Positions 1 through 8,128 of a stretch of 27,207 nucleotides of DNA are shown in pieces. The stretch lies in NCBI GenBank assembly GCA_018609965.1, contig JAHENP010000034.1:1-27207 (forward strand), in the 5' to 3' direction. The translations under genes were made by a program, and so were the position numbers. Under the pieces are notes generated by a model, which had not been told where the DNA came from, ran no database searches, and worked only from the letters and a program-made list of their open reading frames with translations. Position 1 is the stretch's first letter. Every line of letters begins with the position of its first letter. The stretch is from Haloferacaceae archaeon. GTDB taxonomy: Archaea; Halobacteriota; Halobacteria; Halobacteriales; Haloferacaceae.

Positions 1-1143
1 CTCGACCGCGAGGAACTGGAACGGTTCGGGCTCCAAGTGGGCCACGCGGTGCTCCCGGAGGGCGTCGAGGAGTACGCCGAACACCCGTACGTCCGCGGCA
101 CCCACGAGGGGTTCGATGTCGATCTGGTGCCGTGTTTCGACGTCGAGACCGCCACCGACGGCCGGACCGCAGTCGACCGCACGCCGTTCCACACCGCCTA
201 CCTCGAACGGGTGCTCGACGACGAGCTGGCGGCAGACGTGCGCGTGTTCAAACAGTTCCTCACCGCCGTCGGCGCGTACGGCAGCGACCTCCGCACGCGT
301 GGGTTCTCGGGGTATCTCACCGAACTGCTCGTCGCGGCACACGACGGACTGGAACCGTTGTTGCGGGCCGCCGCCGACTGGCAGCCGCCGGTGCGGTTCG
401 ACCCCGAGGACCACGGGACGGCGACGTTCGACGACCCGTTGGTCGTTGTCGACCCCACAGACCCCGAGCGGAACGTCGCGGCGGTGTGTGCCGCCGAGAA
501 CGTCGCCCGGCTCCAACACCACGCCCGCCGACTGTTGGCCGACCCCGACCCCGACCGGTTCCGGCTGCGGCAGCCGGCGCCGTTGGACCCCGCAGACGTG
601 CGTGAGTACGTCGACCGTCGCGGCACCGACCCCGTCGCCGTCGACTTCCGGGCGCCCGCCGTCGTCGACGACCAACTGTACCCGCAGTTGCGCCGGTCGC
701 TTGCGGGGATCGAACGGGAACTCGACGACCGCGGGTTCGACGTGTTCCGGTCGGCGACGTTCGCGGCGCCCCACGACGGCGACGAGCCGCGGCGGGCGGT
801 GTTGTTGTTCGAACTGGCGAGCCGGACGATCCCCGCCGTCGAACGCCACAAGGGGCCGCCGGTCCACGTCGGCGACCACGCCGCGGGGTTCTACGACGCG
901 TACACCGACAGCGAGTCGTGTGGGCCGTTTCTCGACGACGACCGCTACGTTGTCGAGCGCGACCGTGCGTACCGGGACGCGGTCACGTTCCTTCGGGAGA
1001 CGGGATTTTCCGAGATCGCGCTGGGGGCACAGATCGAGGCGGCGCTGGCGGACAGCTACACCGTCCACGCGGACGCGGCGGTCCCCGATCTCGCGGTGCC
1101 GTTCGGAGCTGAGCTTCGACGGTACTTCGAGCCGCGGGTGTGA
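1..1143 (+). CDS. cca: CCA-adding enzyme (tRNA nucleotidyltransferase), 3' part
   Basis: Adds or repairs the 3'-terminal CCA of tRNAs in the cytoplasm without a nucleic acid template. The reading frame is open from the first base, so the N-terminus with the catalytic GS/DxD head lies outside the window; about 380 residues remain. Visible archaeal class I features are [10 protein letters not shown], then FDVDLVPCF (the third carboxylate region), then [30 protein letters not shown], written here only as landmarks KQFL, GAYGSD and GFSGYL. These match the conserved central and tail domains of archaeal CCA enzymes. The gene ends with TGA and is followed by a 110-base spacer before dcd, which probably has its own promoter. 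The ATG/GTG at base 37 seen by simple ORF calling is internal, not the start. Confidence 0.93.
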   Translation, partial: LDREELERFGLQVGHAVLPEGVEEYAEHPYVRGTHEGFDVDLVPCFDVETATDGRTAVDRTPFHTAYLERVLDDELAADVRVFKQFLTAVGAYGSDLRTRGFSGYLTELLVAAHDGLEPLLRAAADWQPPVRFDPEDHGTATFDDPLVVVDPTDPERNVAAVCAAENVARLQHHARRLLADPDPDRFRLRQPAPLDPADVREYVDRRGTDPVAVDFRAPAVVDDQLYPQLRRSLAGIERELDDRGFDVFRSATFAAPHDGDEPRRAVLLFELASRTIPAVERHKGPPVHVGDHAAGFYDAYTDSESCGPFLDDDRYVVERDRAYRDAVTFLRETGFSEIALGAQIEAALADSYTVHADAAVPDLAVPFGAELRRYFEPRV

Positions 1144-1155
1144 GCCCCCCCGCCG

Positions 1156-1222
1156 GTCGGTGCGAGTGTGTCGTCACGAGTCGGTGCGAGCGCGTCGTCA
1201 CGGATCGGTGCGACCGTGTGAG
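1156..1222. repeat. 24-bp direct tandem repeat, about 2.8 copies
   Basis: Copies start at 1156, 1180 and 1204, each opening with (G/A)TCGGTGCGA and followed by a GTCGTCACG-type block. They fill most of the cca-dcd spacer. The repeat ends just before a weak A/T box (TTAGGTT, 1223-1229) lying 24-30 bases before the dcd ATG. No coding or RNA function is evident. Confidence 0.7.
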
Positions 1223-1252
1223 TTAGGTTCCCTCGCCGACTGGCTTCGGCCG

Positions 1253-1843
1253 ATGATCCTCTCGGACACGGACATTCTCGCCCGACTCCGTGACGGCGAC
1301 TTGGTGGTCGAGCCGTTGGCGGACATCGACAGACAGGTCCAGCCCGCCAGCGTCGACCTGCGTCTGGGGTCGGAGTTTCTGGAGTTCCGGCGCACCAACA
1401 TCCCGTGTATCCACCCGGACGACGCGGGCGAGGTGGACGACTACGTCAGAGAGGGCCACGTCCCCGACGGCGAGGAGTTCGTTCTCCACCCGGGGGACTT
1501 CGTCCTCGGAACGACCCGTGAACGGGTCGAGATCCCGCCGGATCTGGTCGCACACGTCGAGGGGCGGTCCTCGTTGGGGCGGCTCGCGGTGGTGGTCCAC
1601 GCCACCGCCGGGCTGGCGGACCCCGGCTACGAGGGGCAGATCACGCTCGAACTGTCGAACCTGGGGAACGCGCCGGTGGCGCTCACCCCGGGGATGCGCA
1701 TCTCGCAGTTGACGTTCACCCGGCTGACGAGCCCGGCCGACCGGCCGTACGGCGCCGACCGGGACTCGAAGTACCAAGGCCAGAGCGGGCCACAGGTCTC
1801 CCGGATCGGCGACGACCCGGAGTTCGGGGGTGAGGAGTCGTGA
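1253..1843 (+). CDS. dcd: dCTP deaminase
   Basis: Hydrolytically deaminates dCTP to dUTP and ammonia, feeding dTTP synthesis; cytoplasmic, homotrimeric in the family. The protein is 196 residues, normal for Dcd. Landmarks: MILSDTDI at the N-terminus, [10 protein letters not shown] near residue 26, the catalytic-site segment [11 protein letters not shown] near residues 100-110 (SSxxR with the Glu of VEGRSS region), [19 protein letters not shown] near 120, and the C-terminal YQGQSGP nucleotide-closing tail. The start at 1253 gives the canonical MILSD opening; the same frame is open far upstream across cca but that part is an arginine/serine-rich shadow. A TTAGGTT box at 1223-1229 fits a leaderless transcript. 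The stop overlaps the next gene by 4 bases (GTGA), so the two are probably co-transcribed. Confidence 0.95.
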   Translation: MILSDTDILARLRDGDLVVEPLADIDRQVQPASVDLRLGSEFLEFRRTNIPCIHPDDAGEVDDYVREGHVPDGEEFVLHPGDFVLGTTRERVEIPPDLVAHVEGRSSLGRLAVVVHATAGLADPGYEGQITLELSNLGNAPVALTPGMRISQLTFTRLTSPADRPYGADRDSKYQGQSGPQVSRIGDDPEFGGEES

Positions 1844-2742
1844 AGTTCGTCGAGGAAGTGGTCGTCGAGCAGTTCCTCCCGACCGTGCGGTCGATGCTCG
1901 CGGAGGAACTGCGCGACCACGGGTTCACCCAGCGGGAGGTGGCCAACGCCCTGGGGATCAGCCAGTCGGCCGTCTCGAAGTACGCCCACGGCGACGTGAG
2001 CCAGACGGAGGCGATCCTGACGGACGACCGCGTGCAGGAGACTGTCACGGAGGTGGCCGCCGGGTTGGCGTCTGGCGACACCAGCCGGGTGGCCGCGCTG
2101 ATCGAGTTGGAGGTGTTGATCCGCGAACTGGAGGACGGGGAACTGCTCGCGGATCTCCACGAGTCGGAGATGCCGGCGTTGGCGGACGCAGAGTACGACC
2201 TCTCCGTCCACGACCCGGACAGCGAGGCGCGAGCCAGAGAACGGGCGTTGGCGTCCGTCCGGCGAGGGCTGCGGACCGTCCGGAACACGTCGGGGTTCGC
2301 GATGCTTGTCCCGGACGTGGGGTCGAATCTCGTCGAGGCGACCCCGGACGCGGAGACGGTCGAAGACGTGGCCGCCGTGCCCGGCCGGATCTTCGACGTG
2401 AAAGGCCGTGCGGCGGTGCCGGCGGACCCGGAGTTTGGCGTCAGTGAACACGTCGCCGGCCTCCTGTTGGCCGCCCGGGAGACGGGGGTCGGCGCGAACG
2501 CCGCAATCGACGTCGCGTACGACCCCGAGACGGTCGCCCAGCTGTCGGCGGCAGGCCACCCGACCGTCGAGTTCGACGCCGAGGGTGGGGTCGACGCGGT
2601 TCGGACGGCACTGGAGACGGCAGCACCGAGCGACGACACGGTCGTCGTCTACCAGACCGGCGGCTTCGGGATCGAGCCGATCGTCTACGTGCTCGGCTCG
2701 GACGCCCCGTCGGTGGTCGACACCGTCCGCGAGGCGTTGTGA
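1840..2742 (+). CDS. thiR: HTH-ThiN transcriptional regulator (ThiR-like)
   Basis: 300 residues in two parts. Residues about 15-60 form a helix-turn-helix ([19 protein letters not shown] followed by [10 protein letters not shown]). After a helical linker, residues about 155-300 form a ThiN domain ([21 protein letters not shown]-like [10 protein letters not shown], then [11 protein letters not shown]). In haloarchaea this architecture is known as ThiR, a thiamine-responsive repressor of thiamine biosynthesis genes; ThiN is the thiamine-phosphate synthase fold used here as a ligand sensor. No thiamine gene is visible in the window, so the target is inferred. GTG start at 1840 overlaps the dcd stop (GTGA) with GGGTGAGGAG just upstream as a ribosome binding site. 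Other HTH-ThiN paralogues exist, so the exact symbol is less sure than the domain call. Confidence 0.82.
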   Translation: MKFVEEVVVEQFLPTVRSMLAEELRDHGFTQREVANALGISQSAVSKYAHGDVSQTEAILTDDRVQETVTEVAAGLASGDTSRVAALIELEVLIRELEDGELLADLHESEMPALADAEYDLSVHDPDSEARARERALASVRRGLRTVRNTSGFAMLVPDVGSNLVEATPDAETVEDVAAVPGRIFDVKGRAAVPADPEFGVSEHVAGLLLAARETGVGANAAIDVAYDPETVAQLSAAGHPTVEFDAEGGVDAVRTALETAAPSDDTVVVYQTGGFGIEPIVYVLGSDAPSVVDTVREAL

Positions 2743-2746
2743 GGCG

Positions 2747-3430
2747 GTGAGTCCCGTGGACGCGCCCGCGTTCTACACCGCCTTCGCTCGGCTGTACGAC
2801 CGACTCGCGCGTGCGCCCGGCGTCGGTCGCGTCCGGCGCCGGGTGGCCCGGACACTCGCGCCACCGCCGGGCGGGACCGTGTTGGATCTGGGCTGCGGGA
2901 CCGGTGGGAACGCCGCGCCGCTCTGTCGAGCGGTCGGTCCAACCGGGCGGTACGTCGGTGTCGACTTCGCTGCCGGCGTCCTGCGGGTCGCCCGGCGTCG
3001 CCTGCGCCGCCGACAGCCGCCGTGGCGCGACCGGGCGACGTTTCTGCGGGGTGACGCGACCCGGCCGCCGGTCGACGCCGAGCGGGTGGACGTGGCGTGT
3101 GCGACGTTTCTGGTCGGGATGTTGCGGGAGCCGGCCGCGGCTGTCCGGAGGTGGGGGCGGCTCGTCGGTGCAGGCGGGCGGCTCGCGCTCGCGAACTTGG
3201 AACGGACCACGGCGCCACTCGCCCGACCGTTGAACCCGTTGTTTCGGGTGGCGGTGCGTGCCGGCGCGCCGGGTGAGGCCGACGGATCGCCGGTCGAGCG
3301 GCTGGAACGACGTGTGGCGGCCGCCCACGCGGAACTCGACCGGATCACGACCGCGACCGTCCGGACTCGTGGGGCGGTGGGGTTCCTCCGGGTGACCGCC
3401 GGGAGCGTCCGCCCGCCGTCGGCGTGGTGA
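2747..3430 (+). CDS. class I SAM-dependent methyltransferase
   Basis: About 227 residues. The Rossmann methyltransferase core is clear: motif I VLDLGCGTGGNAAPLC near residue 45, acidic motif II at VGVDFAAG, motif post-II RGDATRPPVD, and motif IV region VDVACATFLVGML. The N-terminal FYTAFARLYDRLA resembles the UbiE/MenG-like YDxxA opening, but the substrate cannot be told. The GTG at 2747 lies 4 bases after the regulator stop; a GTG at 2756 has a better spaced GGTGA ribosome binding site (2746-2750) and may be the true start. The tight spacing makes it the last gene of the dcd-thiR run. It converges on the next gene with a 25-base gap. Confidence 0.75.
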   Translation: MSPVDAPAFYTAFARLYDRLARAPGVGRVRRRVARTLAPPPGGTVLDLGCGTGGNAAPLCRAVGPTGRYVGVDFAAGVLRVARRRLRRRQPPWRDRATFLRGDATRPPVDAERVDVACATFLVGMLREPAAAVRRWGRLVGAGGRLALANLERTTAPLARPLNPLFRVAVRAGAPGEADGSPVERLERRVAAAHAELDRITTATVRTRGAVGFLRVTAGSVRPPSAW

Positions 3431-3455
3431 CTGCTCGACGCGCCCGTCTGCCCGA

Positions 3456-3755
3456 CTACTGTTCGGCGGCCCAGTTGGCGCGTTTCTCCGCGCCGATGGT
3501 CATCCCGGTTTTCGCCTGGTCGGCGCTGTCGAGTGAGAGTTCCTCGACGGGCACCTGCGTGGGGTCGTCGTACTCCGGGAGGACAAACGCGTAGTAGTTC
3601 TGGATCGCCCGCCGGGCGTTCTGTGCCGGGCTCCCGTCCAACAGCTCCGTGTTGAGCGCCAGATGCACCGTCTCCGGGAACGACAGCCCCAACACCGCCT
3701 GTGCGGCCTCGATCTGCTCGTAGTCGCCGTCGCGAACGCGCACTGTCTCGGACAC
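3456..3755 (-). CDS. hypothetical protein, 99 residues
   Basis: Not recognised. Start chosen at the GTG giving MSETVRVRDGDYEQIEAAQ; the frame stays open further upstream, but only through a basic stretch that runs across the operator array and ends at a TTG, so that extension is unlikely. The protein is soluble and acidic. A beta-like SETVRVRD followed by helix-prone segments is loosely reminiscent of small regulators, but no motif proves DNA binding. C-terminus reads KTGMTIGAEKRANWAAEQ. It is divergent from the GT75/iron block, with 135 bases between starts that hold the GTNAC array and the metal box. Control by that array is an inference from position. Confidence 0.6.
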   Translation of the reverse strand: MSETVRVRDGDYEQIEAAQAVLGLSFPETVHLALNTELLDGSPAQNARRAIQNYYAFVLPEYDDPTQVPVEELSLDSADQAKTGMTIGAEKRANWAAEQ

Positions 3756-3785
3756 ACCGTGCCGTCGTCGCCGCGCCGGCTTGAC

Positions 3786-3821
3786 TGTTACGGACTGTAA
3801 CAGAACGTTACGTTCTGTGAC
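3786..3821. promoter_or_regulatory. operator array: four GTNAC half-sites at exact 10-bp spacing
   Basis: GTTAC 3787-3791, GTAAC 3797-3801, GTTAC 3807-3811 and GTGAC 3817-3821 lie exactly 10 bases apart, so on one face of the helix. Two perfect inverted repeats overlap here: TGTTACGGACTGTAACA (3786-3802) and ACAGAACGTTACGTTCTGT (3800-3818). They sit 31-66 bases upstream of the start of the minus-strand 99-residue gene and 70-105 bases upstream of the GT75 gene. Likely a cooperative repressor or activator site; the factor is unknown. Confidence 0.7.
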
Positions 3822-3861
3822 GGGGCTCGCTCCCCTGGTCCCGTTCCGAACCAACAGCCAC

Positions 3862-3877
3862 TTTAGGCCAGCCTAAA
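3862..3877 (+). promoter_or_regulatory. metal-box palindrome (DtxR/IdeR-like) over the promoter of the GT75 gene
   Basis: TTTAGGCCAGCCTAAA is a perfect 7-2-7 inverted repeat ending 13 bases before the ATG at 3891. Its left arm (CTTTAG) is at TATA-box distance from the start, so a bound protein would block the basal factors. The core TTAGGC-NN-GCCTAA is shared with the box at 5334-5347 before the iron transporter. DtxR/IdeR-family regulators recognise TTAGG...CCTAA sites; assignment to such a regulator is inferred. Confidence 0.75.
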
Positions 3878-3890
3878 CAACGAACTGGTG

Positions 3891-5141
3891 ATGACGGAGA
3901 GGCGCGAGGCGCCCGAGACGGGCGCGCGACCGACAGTCGACGCGGAGATCTGCGTGATCGTCCCGACGATTCGGGAGTGGGAGTGTGTTCGCGACTACGT
4001 CGCCAACGCACGCGATCACGGGTTCGAGACGGACAGGCTCCACTTCGTGCTCGTCACCGAGGGGTTCTGTGACACGGACGCGATGCGGGAGATGCTCACG
4101 GGGTTGGGCGTCTCGGGGCGCGTGTTCGACGGCGCGGCCCGCGACGCCTGGTTTACGGACCACGGGCTGTCGGCGTACGACCACCTGATCCCGGCGGCGA
4201 GTCACGCACAGACCTCCTTCGGGCTGTTGTACCTGTGGGCCGAGGGGTACGAACTCGGACTGTTCATCGACGACGACACCCGGCCACACGACGACGTGGA
4301 CTTCTTCGGGCGCCACATGGCGAATCTGGGGTACGAGGGGGAGCTGCCGGCGTACGCCTCCGACGAGCAGTGGGTGAACGTGCTCGGCCAGAACGTCGAC
4401 GACCACGGGCTGTACCCACGCGGCTACCCGTACAGCGCGATGGACGAGACGACGACGGAGTCGACCGTCGATGTCGACCGGGGTGCGGTCGTCGCCTCAC
4501 AGGGGTTGTGGACGAACGTCCCCGACCTCGACGCGGTCCGCATCCTGATGGACGGGGACCTGCAGGGACAGGCGGAGACCCGGACGACCGCCGACGACTA
4601 CGGCGAGGACTTCCTGGCGGCGCGGGGCAACTACCTCACCGTCTGTTCGATGAACCTCGCCTTCCGTCGGGAGGTGGTGCCGGCGTTCTACCAGTTCCCG
4701 ATGGACGACAACCCCTGGGCGGTGGGTCGGTTCGACGACATCTGGTCGGGGCTCCTCCTGAAGCGGGCCGTCGACCTGCTCGACCGGCGGATCTACAACG
4801 GCCGGCCGTTGTGCCGTCACGACAAGGCGCCGCGGTCGACGTTCGGGGACCTCACCAACGAGGTGTCCGGGTTGGAGCTGAACGAACACGTCTGGGAAGT
4901 GATCGACGACGCCGAACCCGAGACGATCCCCGAAGACACCACTGCGGCGTACCGCGCCGTGACCAGCGCGGTCGCGGACGCGCTCGCCGACGGGAGCTTC
5001 GAGGACTGGGAGAACGGGGAGTTCCTCAACTACTGCGGGGAGTATCTCCGCGACTGGCTCGACTGTCTGGCCGCACTCGACGGCGAGGAGCCACGCCCGG
5101 TCGCCGCGCGCGACGCCGCCGCGCCAGCGACGGACGACTAA
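3891..5141 (+). CDS. GT75-like glycosyltransferase (reversibly glycosylated polypeptide / UDP-sugar mutase family)
   Basis: 416 residues; GTG at 3888 and ATG at 3891 are adjacent and in frame. GT-A-like fold landmarks: ICVIVPTIREWECV at the N-terminus, FIDDDTRPHDDVDFFG near residue 125 (the DDD metal/nucleotide-sugar motif), RGNYLTVCSMNLAFRREVVPAFYQFPM near 245, and GRFDDIWSGLLLKR near 280, matching the (W)GRxDDxWxG segment of RGP proteins. Plant members interconvert UDP-arabinopyranose and UDP-arabinofuranose; haloarchaeal members are often labelled alpha-1,4-glucan-protein synthase without proof. No signal peptide or membrane span, so cytoplasmic. A metal-box palindrome covers its promoter and the iron importer follows, suggesting iron-controlled expression. 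The last few codons belong to the 26-bp repeat that continues past the stop. Confidence 0.78.
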   Translation: MTERREAPETGARPTVDAEICVIVPTIREWECVRDYVANARDHGFETDRLHFVLVTEGFCDTDAMREMLTGLGVSGRVFDGAARDAWFTDHGLSAYDHLIPAASHAQTSFGLLYLWAEGYELGLFIDDDTRPHDDVDFFGRHMANLGYEGELPAYASDEQWVNVLGQNVDDHGLYPRGYPYSAMDETTTESTVDVDRGAVVASQGLWTNVPDLDAVRILMDGDLQGQAETRTTADDYGEDFLAARGNYLTVCSMNLAFRREVVPAFYQFPMDDNPWAVGRFDDIWSGLLLKRAVDLLDRRIYNGRPLCRHDKAPRSTFGDLTNEVSGLELNEHVWEVIDDAEPETIPEDTTAAYRAVTSAVADALADGSFEDWENGEFLNYCGEYLRDWLDCLAALDGEEPRPVAARDAAAPATDD

Positions 5142-5185
5142 CCGCCGCGCCAGCGACGGACGACTGACCGCCGCGCCAGCGACGC
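5116..5185. repeat. 26-bp direct tandem repeat spanning a stop codon, about 2.7 copies
   Basis: Copies begin at 5116, 5142 and 5168 with CCGCCGCGCCAGCGACG. The first copy encodes the C-terminal APATDD and stop of the GT75 gene; later copies are noncoding. Because 26 is not a multiple of 3, copy-number change would alter the C-terminus. A smaller direct repeat (ACGCCGAACCAC) follows at about 5181-5213. Confidence 0.75.
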
Positions 5186-5324
5186 CGAACCACCACACGA
5201 GACGCCGAACCACAGCCACCGCGACACGATGACACACGACACTGACGACACGACGGAGACGGACCGCACGGCAGACACCACGGAGACGACAGCCACCGAC
5301 CAACGGCGGGAGAGACCACAGATG

Positions 5325-5347
5325 TTAAATCGCTTAGGCGCGCCTAA
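5325..5347 (+). promoter_or_regulatory. promoter and metal-box operator of the iron ABC importer
   Basis: TTAAAT at 5325-5330 is a TATA-like box 25-30 bases before the GTG at 5355. TTAGGCGCGCCTAA (5334-5347) is a perfect 14-bp palindrome lying between that box and the start. This is the classic place for a repressor and carries the same TTAGGC-NN-GCCTAA core as the site at 3862-3877. Its position also argues against the longer upstream reading frame that begins at 5229. Confidence 0.75.
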
Positions 5348-5354
5348 ATCGGGT

Positions 5355-6500
5355 GTGAACGGAGACGAGTCGTCGCGCGGTCGACGCCGGTTCCTCGCGG
5401 CGGTCGGGAGTGCCGCGACGGCCGGACTCGCCGGCTGTGCCGGCCTCCAGTCGGACGGGTCGGGCGGCGCCGACGCGGGCCAGGTCGCTTTCTCGGACTT
5501 CCGCGGCTCCGGCCGGCTCGTGGAGTCACGCCCGGAGATCGACGCTCCGCGGATCGCGGACCTGCCGGACCTCTCCGGGGAGCTGACCCTGTATCTGGGC
5601 GGCGGGGAGGGTGGGCTCTACCGCGAACTGGTGGCGTTGTTCGAACGGGTCTACGATGACTTCACCGCCGTCCCGAACGCCGGCGGCACCGCCGAGCAGG
5701 CGAACAAGCTGGTCACCGAGGGGGAGGAGACCCCTGCCGACGTGTTCTGGTCGGTCGACGCCGGCTCGTTGTCCGTCGTCGCCGAGGAGGGGCTCACCGC
5801 TCAACTAGCGAGTGAGACAGTCGAGAACGTCCCCAGCACGTTCCACCCGGACCGCCAGTGGGTGGCAAACGCCGGGCGAGCGCGGGCGATCCCGTACAAC
5901 ACCGACCAACTGTCCGCCGCGGACGTGCCCGACTCCGTGATGGCGTTCCCCGACTCCCCGCTCGCAGACGGCGGGATCGGCTGGGCGCCCACCTACGGCG
6001 CGTTCCAGGCGTTCGTCACCGCGATGCGGCTCACCGAGGGGGAGTCGGCCACCCGCGACTGGCTGGCGGCGATGCAGCCGTCGGTGACGGAGTACCCCGA
6101 CGAGTTCCTCACCTCGAACGCGGTCGCCGACGGCGAGGTGGCCGGCGGGTTCGCCAACCACTACTACGCGCTCCGGGTGCGTGACGCCCGACCGGACGCC
6201 CCGTTGGAGCTGGCATTCACCAGCGGCGACGCGGGCGCGCTGATCAACGTCGCCGGCGCGGCCGTGCTCGGCCCCAGCGACAACGCCGAACTCGCGGAGA
6301 ACTTCGTCGCCCACCTGCTGTCGGCGGAGGCACAGGAGTTCTTCGCCACCCGCTCGTTCGGCTACCCGACCGTCGAAGGGGTACCGCCGGTCGGCGGGCT
6401 GCCGACCATCGACGAGTTGGAGCCGCCGGAACTCGACTTGTCGAAACTGTCGAATCTCGAACCGACACTCCGACTGATGCGGGAGGTGGGCGTGCTCTGA
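5355..6500 (+). CDS. Fe(3+)-type ABC transporter substrate-binding lipoprotein
   Basis: Captures iron (or a ferric complex) outside the membrane and delivers it to the permease. 381 residues from GTG 5355. RGRRRFLAAVGSAATAGLAGC is a Tat signal ending in a lipobox (LAGC), so it is exported folded and lipid-anchored. The mature part is of the FbpA/FutA type: LTLYLGGGEGGLYRELVALFE, then NAGGTAEQANKL, DVFWSVDAGSL, and ANHYYALRV with Tyr270-Tyr271, the tandem tyrosines used for Fe(3+) in this family. A frame open back to 5229 adds a Thr/Asp-rich stretch, but it crosses the TATA box and operator, so 5355 is preferred. The stop overlaps the permease start by one base (TGATG). Thiamine-binding relatives share the fold; the tyrosines and metal box favour iron. 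Confidence 0.85.
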   Translation: MNGDESSRGRRRFLAAVGSAATAGLAGCAGLQSDGSGGADAGQVAFSDFRGSGRLVESRPEIDAPRIADLPDLSGELTLYLGGGEGGLYRELVALFERVYDDFTAVPNAGGTAEQANKLVTEGEETPADVFWSVDAGSLSVVAEEGLTAQLASETVENVPSTFHPDRQWVANAGRARAIPYNTDQLSAADVPDSVMAFPDSPLADGGIGWAPTYGAFQAFVTAMRLTEGESATRDWLAAMQPSVTEYPDEFLTSNAVADGEVAGGFANHYYALRVRDARPDAPLELAFTSGDAGALINVAGAAVLGPSDNAELAENFVAHLLSAEAQEFFATRSFGYPTVEGVPPVGGLPTIDELEPPELDLSKLSNLEPTLRLMREVGVL

Positions 6501-8128
6501 TGGCGGGGAGTGGAGCCGACTCCGGTGTTCGCCGTCCGTTCGAGCGGCTCCGCCGCCTCTCCACCACGGCGGACGGTGAGCCGACCGCCGCCGTCGCCTT
6601 GCTCGCGGCGGCGGTGTCTGCGGCCGTGTTGTCGCCGGTCGCCTGGCTCCTGCTGCGCGCCGCCGAGGTGGGTGTTTCCGACGCCGTCCGACTGCTCGTG
6701 TCGGGCAACACCCTCTCTGTCCTGACGAACAGTGTCGCGCTCGTGGCCGTCGTCACGACCGCGAGTGTCGTCTTAGGTGTCCCACTGGCCGTGTTGACGG
6801 TCCAGACGGATCTCCCCTTCCGGCGATTTTGGACGGTCGCGGTCGCGTTGCCGTTGGTGGTGCCCAGCTACGTCGGCGCGTTCGCGTTCGTCTCGGCGTT
6901 TGGCCCGCGGGGTGTGCTCGCGGGCGTGCTCGCCCCGCTCGGGGTGGAGATCCCGACGATCTACGGGTTCGGCGGCGCCGCGCTCGTGCTCACCGCGTTC
7001 GTCTACCCGTACGTGTTCCTCACGACGCGGGCGTCGCTGCTCTCGTTTGACACCGCACAGTTGGAGGCGGCCCGCACGCTCGACACGGGCTACCGGACTG
7101 CGTTCCGCCGGATCGTCCTCCCGCAGATCGCGCCCGGGGTGACCGCCGGCGCGTTGTTGGTCGCGTTGTACACGCTGTCGGACTTCGGGACGCCCGCGAT
7201 CATGCACTTCGACACGTTCACGCGGGCGATCTTTCTCGAACTGAACACCTTCGCCCGGAGCCACGCGACGTTGTTGTCACTCCAACTGCTGGGCGTGACC
7301 GCGGTGATCCTGGCGTTGGAGTCACGGATCGGCCCCGGAGAGGCGGACGGCTACGGCTCCCGCACGTCGACGGACACGGTCGTCGAGTTGGGGTGGTGGA
7401 CGGTCCCGGCGCTTTGCCTGCTCGCGGCGGTCGTGATCGTCACCTTGGGCGTGCCGGTCGGGATCTTAGGACTGTGGCTCGTCCGCTCGGGGCCGGGGTA
7501 CGCGGCCGGCGGGCTCGCCTTCGAGTGGACGTTCGGGCTCAACTCCGCGGCGGTCGCGGCGGCGGCGGCGCTCGTCACGACGCTTGCGGCGGTGCCAGTG
7601 GCGTACTACTCCGGGCGGACGGACTCCCGGCTCGGCTGGCTGATCGAACGGCCAACCTACGTCGGCTACGCGATGCCGGGCGTGGTGTTGGGGTTGGCGC
7701 TCGTCTTCTTCGGGACGAAGTACGCGCCCGGGTTCTACCAGACGCTCCCGTTGTTGATCTTCGCGTACGTCGTCCGGTTCATCCCGCAGGCGGTCGGCTC
7801 CACCCGGTCGTCCGTGATGGGGGTCGACCGGGCGCTCGTCGGCGCCGCCCGGACGCTCGGCGAGACGCCGCGGCGGGCGTTCCGCCGGGTGACGCTCCCG
7901 TTGATCGCGCCCGGGCTCGTCGCCGGCGCCGCGCTGGTGTTTCTCACGACGATGAAGGAACTGCCGGCGACGTTGTTGCTCCAACCGGCCGGCTTCACCA
8001 CCCTCGTCACCTACATCTGGCGGGTGCAGGAGGCGGGCTACTACGGCCGGGCGGCGTTGCCCGCGCTCGTGCTCGTCGCTATCTCCAGCGTCTCGATGTT
8101 GGTGATCCTCCGCGGTGAGAACACCTGA
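6500..8128 (+). CDS. iron ABC transporter permease, fused two-domain type (FbpB-like)
   Basis: 542 residues, about twelve membrane spans, built as two homologous halves. Each half carries an EAA loop that docks on the ATPase: EAARTLDTGYRTAFRRIVLP near residue 188 and AARTLGETPRRAFRRVTLP near residue 450. This duplicated layout is typical of FbpB/SfuB permeases of Fe(3+) importers. The N-terminus up to about residue 30 is cytosolic. Translation is coupled to the binding protein by the one-base overlap. The ATPase follows after a 122-base C/A-rich spacer. Confidence 0.88.
   Translation: MAGSGADSGVRRPFERLRRLSTTADGEPTAAVALLAAAVSAAVLSPVAWLLLRAAEVGVSDAVRLLVSGNTLSVLTNSVALVAVVTTASVVLGVPLAVLTVQTDLPFRRFWTVAVALPLVVPSYVGAFAFVSAFGPRGVLAGVLAPLGVEIPTIYGFGGAALVLTAFVYPYVFLTTRASLLSFDTAQLEAARTLDTGYRTAFRRIVLPQIAPGVTAGALLVALYTLSDFGTPAIMHFDTFTRAIFLELNTFARSHATLLSLQLLGVTAVILALESRIGPGEADGYGSRTSTDTVVELGWWTVPALCLLAAVVIVTLGVPVGILGLWLVRSGPGYAAGGLAFEWTFGLNSAAVAAAAALVTTLAAVPVAYYSGRTDSRLGWLIERPTYVGYAMPGVVLGLALVFFGTKYAPGFYQTLPLLIFAYVVRFIPQAVGSTRSSVMGVDRALVGAARTLGETPRRAFRRVTLPLIAPGLVAGAALVFLTTMKELPATLLLQPAGFTTLVTYIWRVQEAGYYGRAALPALVLVAISSVSMLVILRGENT

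Noticed and set aside
116..1252. Upstream extension of the dcd reading frame across cca
   Set aside because: It is an Arg/Ser/Thr-rich shadow of the cca gene; dcd homologues begin at MILSD (1253).
5229..5354. Upstream start for the iron-binding lipoprotein (MTHDTDDTTE...)
   Set aside because: It would place the Tat signal 45 residues inside and translate the TATA box and operator; GTG 5355 puts the signal at the N-terminus.
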